Positions 10,491 to 20,663 are shown, counted from the first letter of the stretch. The stretch is 64,000 nt of DNA from Diplonema papillatum (GCA_030068145.1 JAPJBO010000199.1:124001-188000), one strand, 5' to 3'. Notes: generated from the letters alone by a model not told the origin. Program-made: numbers and translations.

Positions 10491-11389
10491 TAGTTCAGGG
10501 GGGGATTGCAAGAACGTGCTTGGAGGGGGGGTCGTTTTGGGGGCTGTTTTTGGGGTGTTTCCCAGACCCCCCGGTGCCGAGTGGGTACTCCGTTTCCTCC
10601 AGATGAATCCGTTCTCCTCGTTTTCGAAATCGAAACCCACTTTTGCGGAAAAAAAGGTCATTCCCCACCAAAATGTTTTCCTGCACTTTTTTGGCAGAGA
10701 AATGTACTTAGCAACTTTTGAGCAAAGTCAGTTTCCCCGAAAATCAAGATTCCTGCAATGCACTCAAAAATCAGCCAAAATCTGGAAAATTGGCCCAAAA
10801 AGTGAAAATTCGGGCCGATTCGGCCGATTTACCATGTGCTTTCCCAAAATGCCGATACCCCCCCAAAAACGCTGGGAAACGTACTTAGAGAATTTCGAAA
10901 ATACGGCACCTAGAAAACCACGAAAGGGCAGATTTTCCCGGTTTCAGCCTGTGTTTTGCACGGCAAATTTCAGGCCTCACAGACGAACTGAGGACGGAGT
11001 GGAAAGATCCATCGCGAAAGAGCGCGTTTAAGGGGGTCCCCGGAAAAAAGGGCGGGGGGGTGCCCGGCCACCAGGTGCACCAAACAGGACCCCCCCCCCC
11101 CCCCCTTCCAAATTTAGCAGACGTTGACGTTGCCCGTTGCACCCCCCAATCCTTAGTGCGCCCCCTGCCCCCCCTCCCCAAGCCGGACATTGTCCGCCAA
11201 AGCCTAACTGACACGTTCCCGAGTGCTAGTAGTTAAGATAAGATTTTCCAACGAGCGGCTTCCTCCAGTATTTCAAGCATTTTTGCTCACCGGTGTCTTA
11301 GACTTGACCATTGAGGCTGGGAGTCGGTGTAGACACATTTGCGCACGCTAACTTTGGATAGACAAGTGGTTATAGGGCTGCTCGGCTGC
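10491..11389. other. Spacer without recognisable genes
   Basis: Two open plus frames (about 10506-11031) give no recognisable product. The stretch contains G and C homopolymers (about 10501-10545, 11053, 11090-11105) and a segment (11115-11160) reading GTTGACGTTGCCCGTTGCAC that resembles 10225-10250 (ACGTTGCCCCCGTTGCAC). Confidence 0.5.
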
Positions 11390-11560
11390 TTTTATCGACG
11401 GGCTGACTTGTGCTTATTTCGAACAAACTGGGTCTTTTTTGTGGAAGAATGATCGCTTTCGGCTTTCTTTGTCGGGTGTTACTTGTGCACGAACCTGCTG
11501 AGTAACAACGTCCTCTGAGATTTCGCAACTGGCAGCTTCCTCCAGTATTTCTTACAGAGA
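11390..11560 (+). repeat. Diverged family A copy
   Basis: Matches family A in pieces (ACTTGTGCTTATTTCGAA, CTGGGTCTTTTTTGT, CAACTGGCAGC(T/C)TCCTC(C/A)) but is interrupted and decayed, so it is probably an older insertion. Confidence 0.5.
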
Positions 11561-11569
11561 AATGACAGG

Positions 11570-11880
11570 AGCTTTCGTTCTGTGTGCGTACCGGTTGATC
11601 GTTTTCCCACTTGTATTTACCCTGTGTCATTTTCAGGTTAGGAACTGCGTCTTTTTGGCCCCGCGCAAGAGCACACCCGCAAGATTGTTGGTACCAAAAA
11701 AGACAGGCGCTTCGTTTTGTTTCTGCGTGCCGCTTGATCGTTTTCCCCACTTGTATTTGCCCTGTGTATATTCAGGTAAGGAATTCCGATCAACCACCAA
11801 AACACGCTTTAGCCTGCACAATACATTGAAGGGCAACCCGCTAGATTGTTGGTACCAAAAAAAGACAGCAAAGAAAGCCA
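11570..11880 (+). mobile_element. Two adjacent family D elements
   Basis: Family D (about 170 bp) is identified by GATCGTTTTCCCACTTGTAT, AGGAATTCTGATCAACCACC and TGCACAATACATTGAAGGGC, ending GATTGTT(A/G)GTAC(C/T)AAAAA. Copies here are at 11570-11700 and 11701-11868. Others are at 45598, 46965, 47245, 55765 and 61760, all plus orientation. The A-rich end and lack of inverted repeats suggest a retroposon. The second copy overlaps the 3' end of the gene at 11841-14102. Confidence 0.7.
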
Positions 11881-14102
11881 CACATTTCCAGCTCCAGCTT
11901 GAGCCCGCGGAGTTCGGTGTCAGTCCGCTCGCTGTCCTTCCGCCCCCGCTTCATAATCTCGTTGCACTTCGTCATGAACTCAGCTCGGATGCGCTCCAGG
12001 TGGTCAAGACCTTCCTCCTCCTCTTCCTCCTCCTCGCTGTCGCCGTCCCCTGCCGCCGGCTCCCCGAAGACCGTGTGTTCTTCCTCGTCGTCGTCCTCCT
12101 CATCGTCGCCGGAGCCCTTTTTCTCCTCCGGTGCGGCCGGCTCGGCGCGGCCCTGCTTTCCCTTCTTGGCCGGCGGCTTCTTCGCCGCCTTCTTGGCGGG
12201 CTGCCCCCCGGCCGCCTCCTCCGGCCGCGCCCGCTTCGCAGCGCCCGCCGCCTTGCCGGCCGCCGCGCCCTTCGCGGCTTTCGCGGGCGGCGCTTCCTCC
12301 TCGCCGCCGAGGCCTGCCCTGGGTCGCTTCCCGGCGGGTGCTCCGCCCGCCGCGGCCGCCGGTGCTTTCGCCGGGGGGGCCTTCTTCCCGGGCGCCTCGT
12401 TCGTCTTCGGCGACGGTTCCGGAGGGGCGGCGGCTTTTTTCCCGGACGCCTTCTTCGGCGCGGGCTTTGCTTCCGGAGGTTCTTCTGCGTCTGCTTCTGC
12501 TTCTTCTTTTTCGGCGGCGGCGGCGCTCTTTCTGCCGGATGCCTTCTTGGGCGCGGGCTTTGCTTTCGGAACTTCGCCTGCGTCTACGTCTGCGCCTGCT
12601 TCTTCTTTTTCGGCGGCGGCGGCGCTCTTTCTGCCGGATGCCTTCTTGGGCGCGGGCTTTGCTTCCGGAACTTCGCCTGCTTCTGCGCCTGCTTCTTCTT
12701 TTTCGGCGGCGGCGGCGCTCTTTCTGCCGGATGCCTTCTTAGGCGTCGGGGGCGCTGGCTTCGCTTCCTCCGGCGCTTCTTCTTCGGCGGCGGCGGCGGC
12801 GCTCTTTCTGCCGGATGCCTTCTTGGCGGAAGCGGGCTTCTTTGCTGGCGTCGTGTGCTGCTGCTGCTGCTCCTCCTCCTCTTCGCCTGCGTCTTCGTCG
12901 TCGGACGCGGGTGCTGCGGCCTTTTTGGCGGCTGCCTTCTTCGCAGTGGGCTTTTTGCCGGCCTTTTTCGCTGCGGGTTTCTTCGCTTCTTCTTCCCCTT
13001 CGCTCTCGTCTTCGTCTTCGGATTCGGATGATTTTCCTTTCTTGGCAGCTGCCTTCTTCGCGGTTGGCTTTTTGCCGGCCTTTTTCGCCGCAGGTTTCTT
13101 TGCCTCGTCCTCCTCTTCACCTTCGCTCTCGTCTTCGTCGTCGTCGTCGTCGTCAGATTCGGGTGCCTTTCCTTTCTTGGCGGCTGCCTTCTTCGCAGTG
13201 GGCTTTTTGCCGGCCTTTTTCGCTGCGGGTTTCTTCGCTTCTTCTTCCCCTTCGCTCTCGTCTTCGGCTTCGGATTCGGATTCGGGTAGTTTTCCTTTCT
13301 TGGCAGCTGCCTTCTTCGCGGTTGGCTTTTTGCCGGCCTTTTTCGCCGCGGGTTTCTTTGCCTCTTCCTCCTCTTCACCTTCGCTCTCGTCTTCGTCGTC
13401 GTCGTCAGATACGGGCGCTTTTCCTTTCTTGGCGGCTGCCTTCTTCGCAGTGGGTTTTTTTCCGGCCTTTTTCGCTGCGGGTACTTTCGCCTCTTCTTCC
13501 TCTTCTCCTTCGCTCTCATCTTCATCGTCATCTTCCTCTTCATCGTCAGATTCAGGCGCCCTTCCTTTCTTGGCGGCTGCTTTCTTCGCAGTTGGTTTTC
13601 TGCCTGCCTTTTTCGCCGCGGGTTTCTTCACCTCCTCTTCCTCTTCGCTCTCGTCGTCATCTTCGTCTTCATCTTCAGATTCGGGTGCCTTTCCTTTCTT
13701 GGCGGTTGCCTTCTTCGCAGTGGGCTTTTTGCCGGCCTTTTTCGCTGCGGGCTTCGCAGCTTTTTTGGAAGCGGACTTCCTTAGTTGGCCGGCAGTTGCT
13801 GCCACTTCTTCTTCTTCTCCGGAGGAGGAGGCGGAAGAAGAAGAAGAAGAAGAAGAAGAGGAGTTGTCCTCCTTCTCCACCTGCCCGGCAGCCTTCTTCG
13901 TCGCTGGCTTGCGTGCTGCCTTTCCGGTCTTTTTACCGACGGGTCGGCTCGGGGGGCTTTGCTCGGTGTCGGTGGTGTCGTTCTCCCCGCTGGAGGTCTC
14001 CTCGTCCTCGGGGTCCTGCTTCGATCCTCTCTTCGCAGTGGCCTTCGGCGCTTGCTTCTTTCCCGCTGCCTTCTTCGCCGACGGCTTCCTCTTCGGCGGC
14101 AT
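11841..14102 (-). CDS. Lys/Ala-rich protein with alternating basic and acidic repeats (H1-tail/Nopp140-like)
   Basis: Single open exon of 753 aa; ATG at 14102 in context GCCAACATGCCG. The N-terminus MPPKRKPSAKKAAGKK is histone-H1-tail-like. A poly-Ser/acidic stretch lies at about residues 80-100. Then come seven repeats of about 41-46 residues (about 116-415), each a basic block (PAAKKAGKKPTAKKAAAKK) followed by an Asp/Glu/Ser block. Five repeats of about 30 residues begin KKASGRKSAAAA (about 430-590). After a Pro/Ala/Lys part and an acidic tract comes a short helical C-terminus (LDHLERIRAEFMTKCNEIMK). Alternating acidic and basic repeats are known from nucleolar chaperones such as Nopp140 and from nucleolin's N-terminus, so a chromatin or nucleolar scaffold role is inferred. 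No globular H1 or SRP40 domain is visible. The last ~18 codons and the stop lie in or beside a family D repeat, unless a GTGTGG donor near 11882 is used. Confidence 0.82.
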   Translation of the reverse strand: MPPKRKPSAKKAAGKKQAPKATAKRGSKQDPEDEETSSGENDTTDTEQSPPSRPVGKKTGKAARKPATKKAAGQVEKEDNSSSSSSSSSSASSSGEEEEVAATAGQLRKSASKKAAKPAAKKAGKKPTAKKATAKKGKAPESEDEDEDDDESEEEEEVKKPAAKKAGRKPTAKKAAAKKGRAPESDDEEEDDDEDESEGEEEEEAKVPAAKKAGKKPTAKKAAAKKGKAPVSDDDDEDESEGEEEEEAKKPAAKKAGKKPTAKKAAAKKGKLPESESEAEDESEGEEEAKKPAAKKAGKKPTAKKAAAKKGKAPESDDDDDDEDESEGEEEDEAKKPAAKKAGKKPTAKKAAAKKGKSSESEDEDESEGEEEAKKPAAKKAGKKPTAKKAAAKKAAAPASDDEDAGEEEEEQQQQHTTPAKKPASAKKASGRKSAAAAAEEEAPEEAKPAPPTPKKASGRKSAAAAEKEEAGAEAGEVPEAKPAPKKASGRKSAAAAEKEEAGADVDAGEVPKAKPAPKKASGRKSAAAAEKEEAEADAEEPPEAKPAPKKASGKKAAAPPEPSPKTNEAPGKKAPPAKAPAAAAGGAPAGKRPRAGLGGEEEAPPAKAAKGAAAGKAAGAAKRARPEEAAGGQPAKKAAKKPPAKKGKQGRAEPAAPEEKKGSGDDEEDDDEEEHTVFGEPAAGDGDSEEEEEEEEGLDHLERIRAEFMTKCNEIMKRGRKDSERTDTELRGLKLELEMCGFLCCLFLVPTI

Positions 14103-14538
14103 GTTGGCCTTTGGGGTTTCGCGGTGTCCTTCTTTTCCCAGAGTTTTGTGAGTTTTTTTCAAAGCCCAGTTTTTTTTTTTTTTTTGGAGTATTGCCAGGT
14201 ATTGTGTGCGGGGCCGTGGTATGGTCGAAGACAGATTCGTCCGGACACTTCCACTTCGACTCGCGCACAAAGAATTTTTTGTGATTTTTGTGACCGATAC
14301 CAGGGGCTTGTATTATGGGTCTGAAAGGTTTGGTGGGAAAGTTGGGAGTGCAGTGGGTGAAACTTGGGCAGTTGGAATGTTGCCTCTTGGCAGAAGTTTC
14401 CGACGCTTTTCGTCCCACGCAGGACACTGTGTCATGCTCGCTCAGCCAGGTGCCAACTTGGCAGTCAGAACGCGCTGCGGCAAGAAGATCGGGTAAAGGC
14501 GTTGGGGCAACAGGGTTTTTTTGTGTTCCAACTGAACG

Positions 14539-14895
14539 TCAGCCCCGATCTAGTTTCCTGGCGCCGGCGCCTGCTCCGGTCAATACAAGACAAAAAGGCG
14601 TCGAGGTACGTAATCTAGGTCTAGACTTCTCTGCGATTTGCAAAAATCCTGCACACAGCTCCTGCGTCGATTGGTATGCGAATCCTCGGAGAGCGAGTTG
14701 CTGTCTCATGAAGTCGGCTAGAGGACTAGAGTGGCAGTCGTAGGTGCGATAACCCGAATATTGGCTGAGGTTGCGCTTTCGACTTGAGCTGTTCACACTT
14801 CTCCTTCCTGGCGCACTCGGTTCTGCATTTGGAGCTAAAAAGTCAGCGAGTGTGTCCTGTGATCGATCGAATCTCGCCCGCTTCTTCGGTGGCAT
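14539..14895 (-). CDS. Small basic protein, unknown; possible PIP-box-like motif
   Basis: ATG at 14895 opens a 118-codon frame: MPPKKRARFDRSQDTLADF, then a Ser/Arg-rich middle and QQLALRGFAYQST near a helical part. PKKRAR fits a nuclear signal. SQDTLADFL resembles a PCNA-interacting box (Q-x-x-L-x-x-F-aromatic) but has Leu in place of the last aromatic; SPLADFMRQQL repeats part of the pattern. A C|GTACCT donor near 14607 may end the coding exon early, because the following residues look less protein-like. It lies 437 bases upstream of the basic-repeat gene on the same strand. Function unknown. Confidence 0.5.
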   Translation of the reverse strand: MPPKKRARFDRSQDTLADFLAPNAEPSAPGRRSVNSSSRKRNLSQYSGYRTYDCHSSPLADFMRQQLALRGFAYQSTQELCAGFLQIAEKSRPRLRTSTPFCLVLTGAGAGARKLDRG

Positions 14896-16480
14896 AGTGC
14901 CCTGACTGACCCTGGCCAGTGCCCAAAAAAGAACTGCCTGTTCAGAAATTATCACTTTTTTTTCCCCCCAAGTTTTTTTCGGGTAAACAGTAAACTTGGG
15001 AGACGGCCCAAGTTTGCTATTCATACATAAGCCCCTGACCGACACCAAGGTCACTTCCGCCGAGCAGACTCGCAGGCCCCTGACTTGCATCATTTTGCCT
15101 CGTTGTGAAAGTTCGCTTCAGAACACACAAAATACGTCAAAGGGTGTGGCCCTGCGTCAGGTGGGCCAGGCTAGATTCGGGGCGGCTCCTTGGGAGGGGA
15201 CAGGGGCGGGGGTAGTCGCGCCTTAGCAGTCCCAGGGCCTCTCCCCACCCACCTATACGTATTCTCGTCGTCATCGCCACCGCGCTGACCTTGCGAAAAT
15301 CCTACCATGTCTAGAGAGACGCATTCGTGACTTGCTAGGACATCGTTCTGTGAATACCCGTGCTGGGAGTTTTGCGGGCGTTTTATCAACCCACACCGGT
15401 GTGGATCAAACTTTCCTGGGTTTCCGAATGTCTTTGGGTTCCCTGTGTGGTTGTGTCCTAGTCGGGCTGTTTTTTTGTGGCTGCGGTTTGGGGTTTTGAT
15501 GTTTTTCCATAAGGAATTGCCGAGGAACTGACTTGTGGGGGTGATTTTGCCTTGTTTTCGCCGAGTTTGCCAAATCGGGCGCACTCGTGGAAAGCTATCA
15601 CTCGTGGAAAGCTATAAAAAGGGGTTGGACAGGTATTTACGAAACGGTCTCTACCACAGAAAGAAAAAAGAAAGGCGACAGATACACTGGCGAAACCAGT
15701 CAAAACGCGGGTACAACAGCGGTTCCGATTGGTGCGAGTAACAATGAAAAGCTCTATAAGCGACAGGGAGAGGGGAAGAGGGGCGGGGAAGGGAACGGAG
15801 TGTCAACCACAACTTCTGCCGCGCATTTCCTTGCGTTGGGTTGGGTCGACGACTCCACGTCAGATACCTGGCGCCAGCAAGCATGACGTGGTCGTGCCTG
15901 CAAGGTAAGACGAGAGGCATCGGCTCACTCTGTCGAAAAGGACTAAACCCCAAACGCGACTATGGCGATGAAGTAACAAAGCCCGCTCGAGTGTCCGGTG
16001 CAAAACAGGTACCCCTCGCGTTGAGTCGCAGCCGTGGGTTCTGACCATTGGTAGCCTATTGGGCAGCGATACTTCCTGCTCGCAGTCCTTGCTACCACTC
16101 AATGGGGGTTGTCGCTGTGAAGGCGGCTTTGCGGCGATGATGATGGACGCCGAAGCGTCGAAACGCACGTCGCCAAAATGTTTGCAACGAAGGCTGGGAA
16201 GAGGGTTGAAGTATGGCTAAAGATAAAGTGGTGTCACCTGGGGGGGTAATCTCGGGGCCGCCCACGTGATAAAGCCGTTAAGCATTGGGAACTTTTAAGT
16301 ACACGGACCACACGGATCTGCATGCACCGCTCAGCGGCTGCCGGCTTATCCCGTGACACCTTTTATATGTAGTTGGCTATCATGAATAGACTACGTTATA
16401 GAAAGAGTAGCGTTGCAAGAGCTTTCTTGAACTGCCTTCAAGCAAGGCATTATACAATTGGCGGGCCGACGTCGTCGGGA
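14896..16480. other. Spacer, no supported gene
   Basis: Open frames on both strands (for example 15171-15584 minus, 15841-16044 plus) are unrecognised. A good plus-strand donor CAAG|GTAAGA lies at about 15906, but no convincing exon precedes it. About 16255-16330 carries a family H-like tail (TTAAGCATTGGGAACTTTTAAGTACACGGACCACACGG). Confidence 0.4.
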
Positions 16481-16489
16481 ATTCGCTCG

Positions 16490-17289
16490 GCGTCAGCGAT
16501 GAGGGGGGAAAGTGTCACCTTGCGAGGGGAAGAAAGTTCCTTCTGCTACAGAAGCTCGCGCTCTCTCTGTAGCGGGATGCTCCTCCTGCTCACACCCGCA
16601 AGCCGCAAGCACTTCTGTGTAGCTGCATTCCCCCGAAGGACTCACTCTTTCGCCACCGACAGCACGCTTGAGCGTGTAGAAAGAGCACATCTTGCAATTC
16701 GTCGTCTGTTTCACCGTTTTGCAGCAGCACTGGCTGCGATGCTGCTTGCTCGCAGGATTGCCGCTCGCTCTGCATCGGTGAGGAGAAGGGCTGAGGCTGC
16801 TTGTGCCGCCGGACGGGTCCACCTTGCGCGGGGGAGACAGCTCCTTCTCCTGCGCCAGAAGCTGGCGGGGACGCTCCTCCCCGCGCGCCTGCCGCTGGCG
16901 CCCCCCAATCGTAGCGCAGGCGCCCCCCCGCGTCGTCGCCTTGCAGCTGTAGGTTGGAAAGCGCGTCCCGCGCCGCCAGCAGCGCCGCCTCCGCCGCGGC
17001 GGCGGCCCCCTCCGCCTCCTGCTCGCGCCCCAGCGCGCCGCCGAAGGCCTGCTTCTTCTCGGCCAGCGCCTGCTCCAGCCCGGCGACTTTTCGCCGGCCA
17101 CCCTGGAGGACTCCTTCCGCGCCTGCCGCTGGAGCTCCAATCAAAGCGCAGGCGCCCCCCCGTATGGCGTCCCACCCGTCGCCGTGCAGCTGCAGGTTCG
17201 GAGCATTCTCCCAACGCATTGGTTCTTCGCCACCAACAACACCGTTTGCAAGCGTGGAAAGAGTACGTCTTGCACTTCGCCTGTCGGGT
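16490..17289 (-). pseudogene. Decaying partial duplicates of the 3' part of the downstream EF-hand/coiled-coil gene
   Basis: Copy 2 (about 16710-17150) repeats the coiled-coil and C-terminal coding part of the gene at 17290-19071 with a spacing of about 600 bases. It keeps VAGLEQALAEKKQAFGGALG, NLQLQGDDA and ILRASSIAASAAAKR, but these pieces fall in different frames and internal segments are missing. Copy 3 (about 16490-16600) keeps only a short piece around the LSPPRKVDP-equivalent. The series is more decayed with distance from the intact gene, as expected for successive tandem 3' duplications. Confidence 0.8.
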
Positions 17290-19071
17290 TCACCGTTTCG
17301 CAGCAGCACTGGCTGCGATGCTCCTTGCTCGCAGTACCGCCGCTCGCTCTGCATCGGTGAGGAGAAGGGAAGTGTCATGTGCGCTGAGGCCGCGTGCGCC
17401 GCCGAACGGGTCCACCTTGCGAGGAGGCGACAGCTCCTTCTCCTGCGCCAGAAGCTCGCGCTCCGTGGCGGGGACGCTCCTCCCCGCGCGCCTGCCGCTG
17501 GCGCCCCAATCGTAGCGCAGGTGCCTCGGCGCGTCGTCGCCTTGCAGCTGTAGGTTGGACAGAGCGTCCCGCGCCGCCAGCAGCGCCGCCTCCGCCGCGG
17601 CGGCGGCCCCCTCCGCCTCCTGCTCGCGCCCCAGCGCGCCGCCGAAGGCCTCCTTCTTCTCGGCCAGCGCCTGCTCCAGCCCGGCGACTTCACTTGCCAC
17701 CCTAGCGGACTCCTCGCGCGCCCACCGCAGGCCCTCGCACGCCGCGTCCCTCGCAGCCTCCGCCGTCTGCACGCCGGCCTTCCACTCGCAGACCCGCCGG
17801 TCTCGTGGGAGCGGGGGGGGCGCTTCGGTGTAGGGGCGGGGCTCCCAGCGCCTGGGCAGCGCCGCGTCCCTCGGTACCGGGGACCACCCGCTGCTGGCGA
17901 AGCCCGCCAGCCCACCCCCCGTGACGACAGTCTCCGCGACGTACTGCTGCGGCGGGGCCTGCCGCGTCCAGTCGGCCGGCGACTCGATCGGATACGCGAC
18001 GGTGGTCGCTTGGTACGCGCCGAAGCAGGGCGGGGAAGACCCGGGGGCCTGTCCATCCGGATACCGAGGGGAGTACAGCCGCTGGGGGTACCTCTCAGCG
18101 GTCCTCGCTGGCACCCTATACCGAGACGGGCGTGGACGAGGCGGGCAGGTGGGTGGAGCGTAAGCCCCCGTGACGACGCAGTGCCCGCGGCTGTCGCCGC
18201 GGCTGCCGCCCGCCGGGGGGTAGATCGCGTTGCAATGCAGGGAATCCGCGGGGGTGACTTGCGCAGCCGGGTAGCTTTGGTAGACGGGCGGCGGCTCGTT
18301 GGAGAACAGCTGCTCGTCGTGGGAGTCGGCGGCCGCCGCCGCCGGCGGCGTGGCGGGCCGCAGCGGCTGCTGCTCCCGTGACCAGCCCCGGGCCGGTGGT
18401 GCGCACGCGTACTCCCCCGCAGCCACGGGTGGGCGCACACCTCCGCACCACCCGACGTGGGCGGCGTCGACCAGCGCGGGGTATTTTTCCCCGCACACGG
18501 CGAACTCCTCGGGCGATAGAAACCCGTCCGCGTCGCGGTCGCACCGGCCGAACAGATCCCGCAGGGTCGCCTCCGCCAGGTCGACCCCCCAGTCCCGCAG
18601 ACCCCCCACAAACTCGCCGACGCCGACGCCCATCGAAGCGGTCAGCGCGTTTTTCCGGGTCAATTCCCGGTACAACGCCGCGGCCTTCTCCCTCCGCGAC
18701 CCGCCTTCGGCGGGGTTGTCAGGCAGGTGGCTTCGCGGGGGCGAGACGCGGACGAAGCCGAATTCGGTGGTGCTTGGGAGGTTCTGGGGCTGAATCGTGG
18801 GGACCCCGATCGCCGGTTCTGGCTGGCCGGCTTGGAAGATGAACAGCTGGCACCGGTTGGCCACTTGCGCGTCGGTGGTGACGTCGTCCCAGCGGCCGGA
18901 CGCCCCATTGAGAACTTGCATCGCGCCGACGGCGAACGACCCGTCGCAGACCCTGCTGAACACCGACTCAGCCTCCCTCTGCACTTCCGCGAGGGACGGG
19001 GCCGCGGCGAAGGACATTTCGTAGTTGTGCTTCCGGCCGGCCACCTCGGCCGCGGCGTTGACGACGTACAT
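17290..19071 (-). CDS. EF-hand, coiled-coil protein with BILBO1-type N-terminal domain
   Basis: Single exon, 593 aa, ATG at 19071. Residues 1-85 (MYVVNAAAEVAGRKHNYEMS, AESVFSR, WDDV, QLFIFQ) resemble the ubiquitin-like N-terminal domain of trypanosome BILBO1 and of EF-hand proteins in alveolates (recalled similarity, not computed). A canonical EF-hand loop DRDADGFLSPEE occupies 178-189, preceded by a degenerate one at about 135-155. Residues 205-430 are Pro/Tyr/Ala-rich and low complexity. Residues 430-510 form a predicted coiled coil (VAGLEQALAEKKEAFGGALG). The end TDAERAAVLRARSIAASAA is conserved in the downstream duplicate, which supports this stop. BILBO1 builds a flagellar-pocket cytoskeleton, so a calcium-regulated cytoskeletal scaffold is inferred. 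Confidence 0.85.
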   Translation of the reverse strand: MYVVNAAAEVAGRKHNYEMSFAAAPSLAEVQREAESVFSRVCDGSFAVGAMQVLNGASGRWDDVTTDAQVANRCQLFIFQAGQPEPAIGVPTIQPQNLPSTTEFGFVRVSPPRSHLPDNPAEGGSRREKAAALYRELTRKNALTASMGVGVGEFVGGLRDWGVDLAEATLRDLFGRCDRDADGFLSPEEFAVCGEKYPALVDAAHVGWCGGVRPPVAAGEYACAPPARGWSREQQPLRPATPPAAAAADSHDEQLFSNEPPPVYQSYPAAQVTPADSLHCNAIYPPAGGSRGDSRGHCVVTGAYAPPTCPPRPRPSRYRVPARTAERYPQRLYSPRYPDGQAPGSSPPCFGAYQATTVAYPIESPADWTRQAPPQQYVAETVVTGGGLAGFASSGWSPVPRDAALPRRWEPRPYTEAPPPLPRDRRVCEWKAGVQTAEAARDAACEGLRWAREESARVASEVAGLEQALAEKKEAFGGALGREQEAEGAAAAAEAALLAARDALSNLQLQGDDAPRHLRYDWGASGRRAGRSVPATERELLAQEKELSPPRKVDPFGGARGLSAHDTSLLLTDAERAAVLRARSIAASAAAKR

Positions 19072-19199
19072 CCCGCATGCACACCGGGGTGCCAGGCGCC
19101 GAGCGCGCTCCTCTCAAGCCCTCCCCCGCCGCCCCCAGCCCACGCCACCAGGGCCTCCCCCCCGCGCTGATTGGAGGATGCCTTCTACGTGGTTCCGAT

Positions 19200-19620
19200 G
19201 ACCCCGCCGAGAACGTGCGGTTTTGGGGGGTCGTTGTCGTTGGTGCTGGTTTTGAGGGATCAGGAAAAAGGTTTGCGGCGGCCTCCGCTGGTCTGGCAGT
19301 TTGTGCGACCTCCATTATTTACACTCGTTCTCTTCTCTACTCGCTGCTGTACGTACTCTTTCGCTCTTTATCTCTCTTTGGCCAGCCTAAAAAGACTCCT
19401 GCGACCGACACCACGAACACATTGCAATGAATGTGGCCCTGGCCCCCCACGTGCGGTTTCTTTTGGGGGGGAATGGGTATGTGCTCAACGCCGTCGCACT
19501 GGTCCCGTCTGCGGCGTGTTTCGGCGCACTAAGCCACGGACACGCATCACCAGCGCGGAACCTGAGTGTCTGCAAACAGAGCAGCGGTGTGAAATCTGGT
19601 TTTGCACAGTAAAGTTGTCT
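19200..19620 (+). repeat. Family P plus family B repeat
   Basis: 19200-19445 matches 49830-50080 (GTCGTTGT(C/T)(G/A)TTGGTGCTGGTTTTGAGGGAT through ACTCCTGCGACCGACACCAC). 19458-19615 is a family B copy (GGGTATGTGCTCAACGCCG, CCACGGACACGC, GAACCTGAGTGTCTGC). At 49830-50440 the same two repeats lie in the same order, so they may be one composite element. This copy begins just upstream of the EF-hand gene's start. Confidence 0.75.
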
Positions 19621-20663
19621 AGGTTGCCGGGGGTAAGACGTCCTAGTTTAATGTGTACACAGAACAGTGTCTCACGCATGTTTGATGTTGGCATCAAGTC
19701 TTCTTCGCATGATTCCAAAAAACCGCTTCCGAGCTATTTGGTTACAGCTTGGTGGTGATTTGCTAGGCTCCGCGGGTTGCGTGTCTCTCAGCCTAGATGC
19801 TGAAGAGACGCTTTGCCGATCCGAGTAGGCCCGGACGATTAGAAACATGAACACCACAATGACACCCGCCTACGCCGGCACTACTCCCTAGGGCTTTCTT
19901 TGGATTCGCAACGGGTTGCTAGTGTCAGTGAGTGTCTGCGGGTTTGGTCGTTGTCGACCTTTCCTGGAATGCTGCACCTTCTTCCGACAAGCGACGGAGG
20001 TGAACGCCAAATGGCCGCAGGCGCGCGAATTCCGGGTGGTTGATCACACAACGGTTGATTTCTGTCGATTCATCGTGGGATTGCTAAGCGCGTAACGAAC
20101 CACTCTCTAGGAAGGTGTTGGGCACCGGATTCCAAAGGAATCGGACAACAAAAGTTTGGGTGGTGTGACCTCCTGGGCTGGCCTGTTTCTCTCACCATTC
20201 AGCGGCTATCTCGGGGGGTTACCCCATCGTAAGTGCAATTCGTTTAGTTTTCTTCGTTTCGCGTTCATTTCATTGAACTGATCATGATTGTCACCGAGTG
20301 AAACACACAAAGCATTCCTGCCCTGGCCGCCAGGCGTAGCAAATAAAGCAGCACCCCATGCACGCAGTTCCATCATACCACAAGTACGGTAGGCCCTTCT
20401 CAGCATGGTGCGTACGAGGTGTGACTTGTCTACTTTTGTATAGTGTTGCTGACACTTTCCCCGAGTTCTGTCGGGCATATTTTGTAGTTTGCGCTAGGGT
20501 TGTCCGTAGCACCGCCTCCACAAGATCTCGCGCCACTGAATCGTTGGTATCGTGGAAAAGAGTACCAGAGCAACACGCCAAGCGCCAGCAGAAAACTGTT
20601 GAAGGATGGAGGAAGAAGAGGAAGAGTAATTGAGCCGCGGCTCTTGACCGAACGGATAGCAGG
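19621..20663. other. Spacer with short dispersed repeats
   Basis: 20064-20160 is almost identical to 51590-51685 (ATTCATCGTGGGATTGCTAA through GGATTCCAAAGGAATCGG). 20165-20225 resembles 30645-30715 (GACCTCCTGGGCT(G/A)GCCTGTT). A minus frame at 20206-20478 reads GGQGRNALCVSLGDNHDQFN but is unrecognised and overlaps repeat sequence. Confidence 0.5.

Noticed and set aside
11562-14151. Long plus-strand ORFs of Ser/Phe/Ala or Leu/Arg repeats
   Set aside because: Antisense shadows of the basic/acidic repeat gene on the minus strand.
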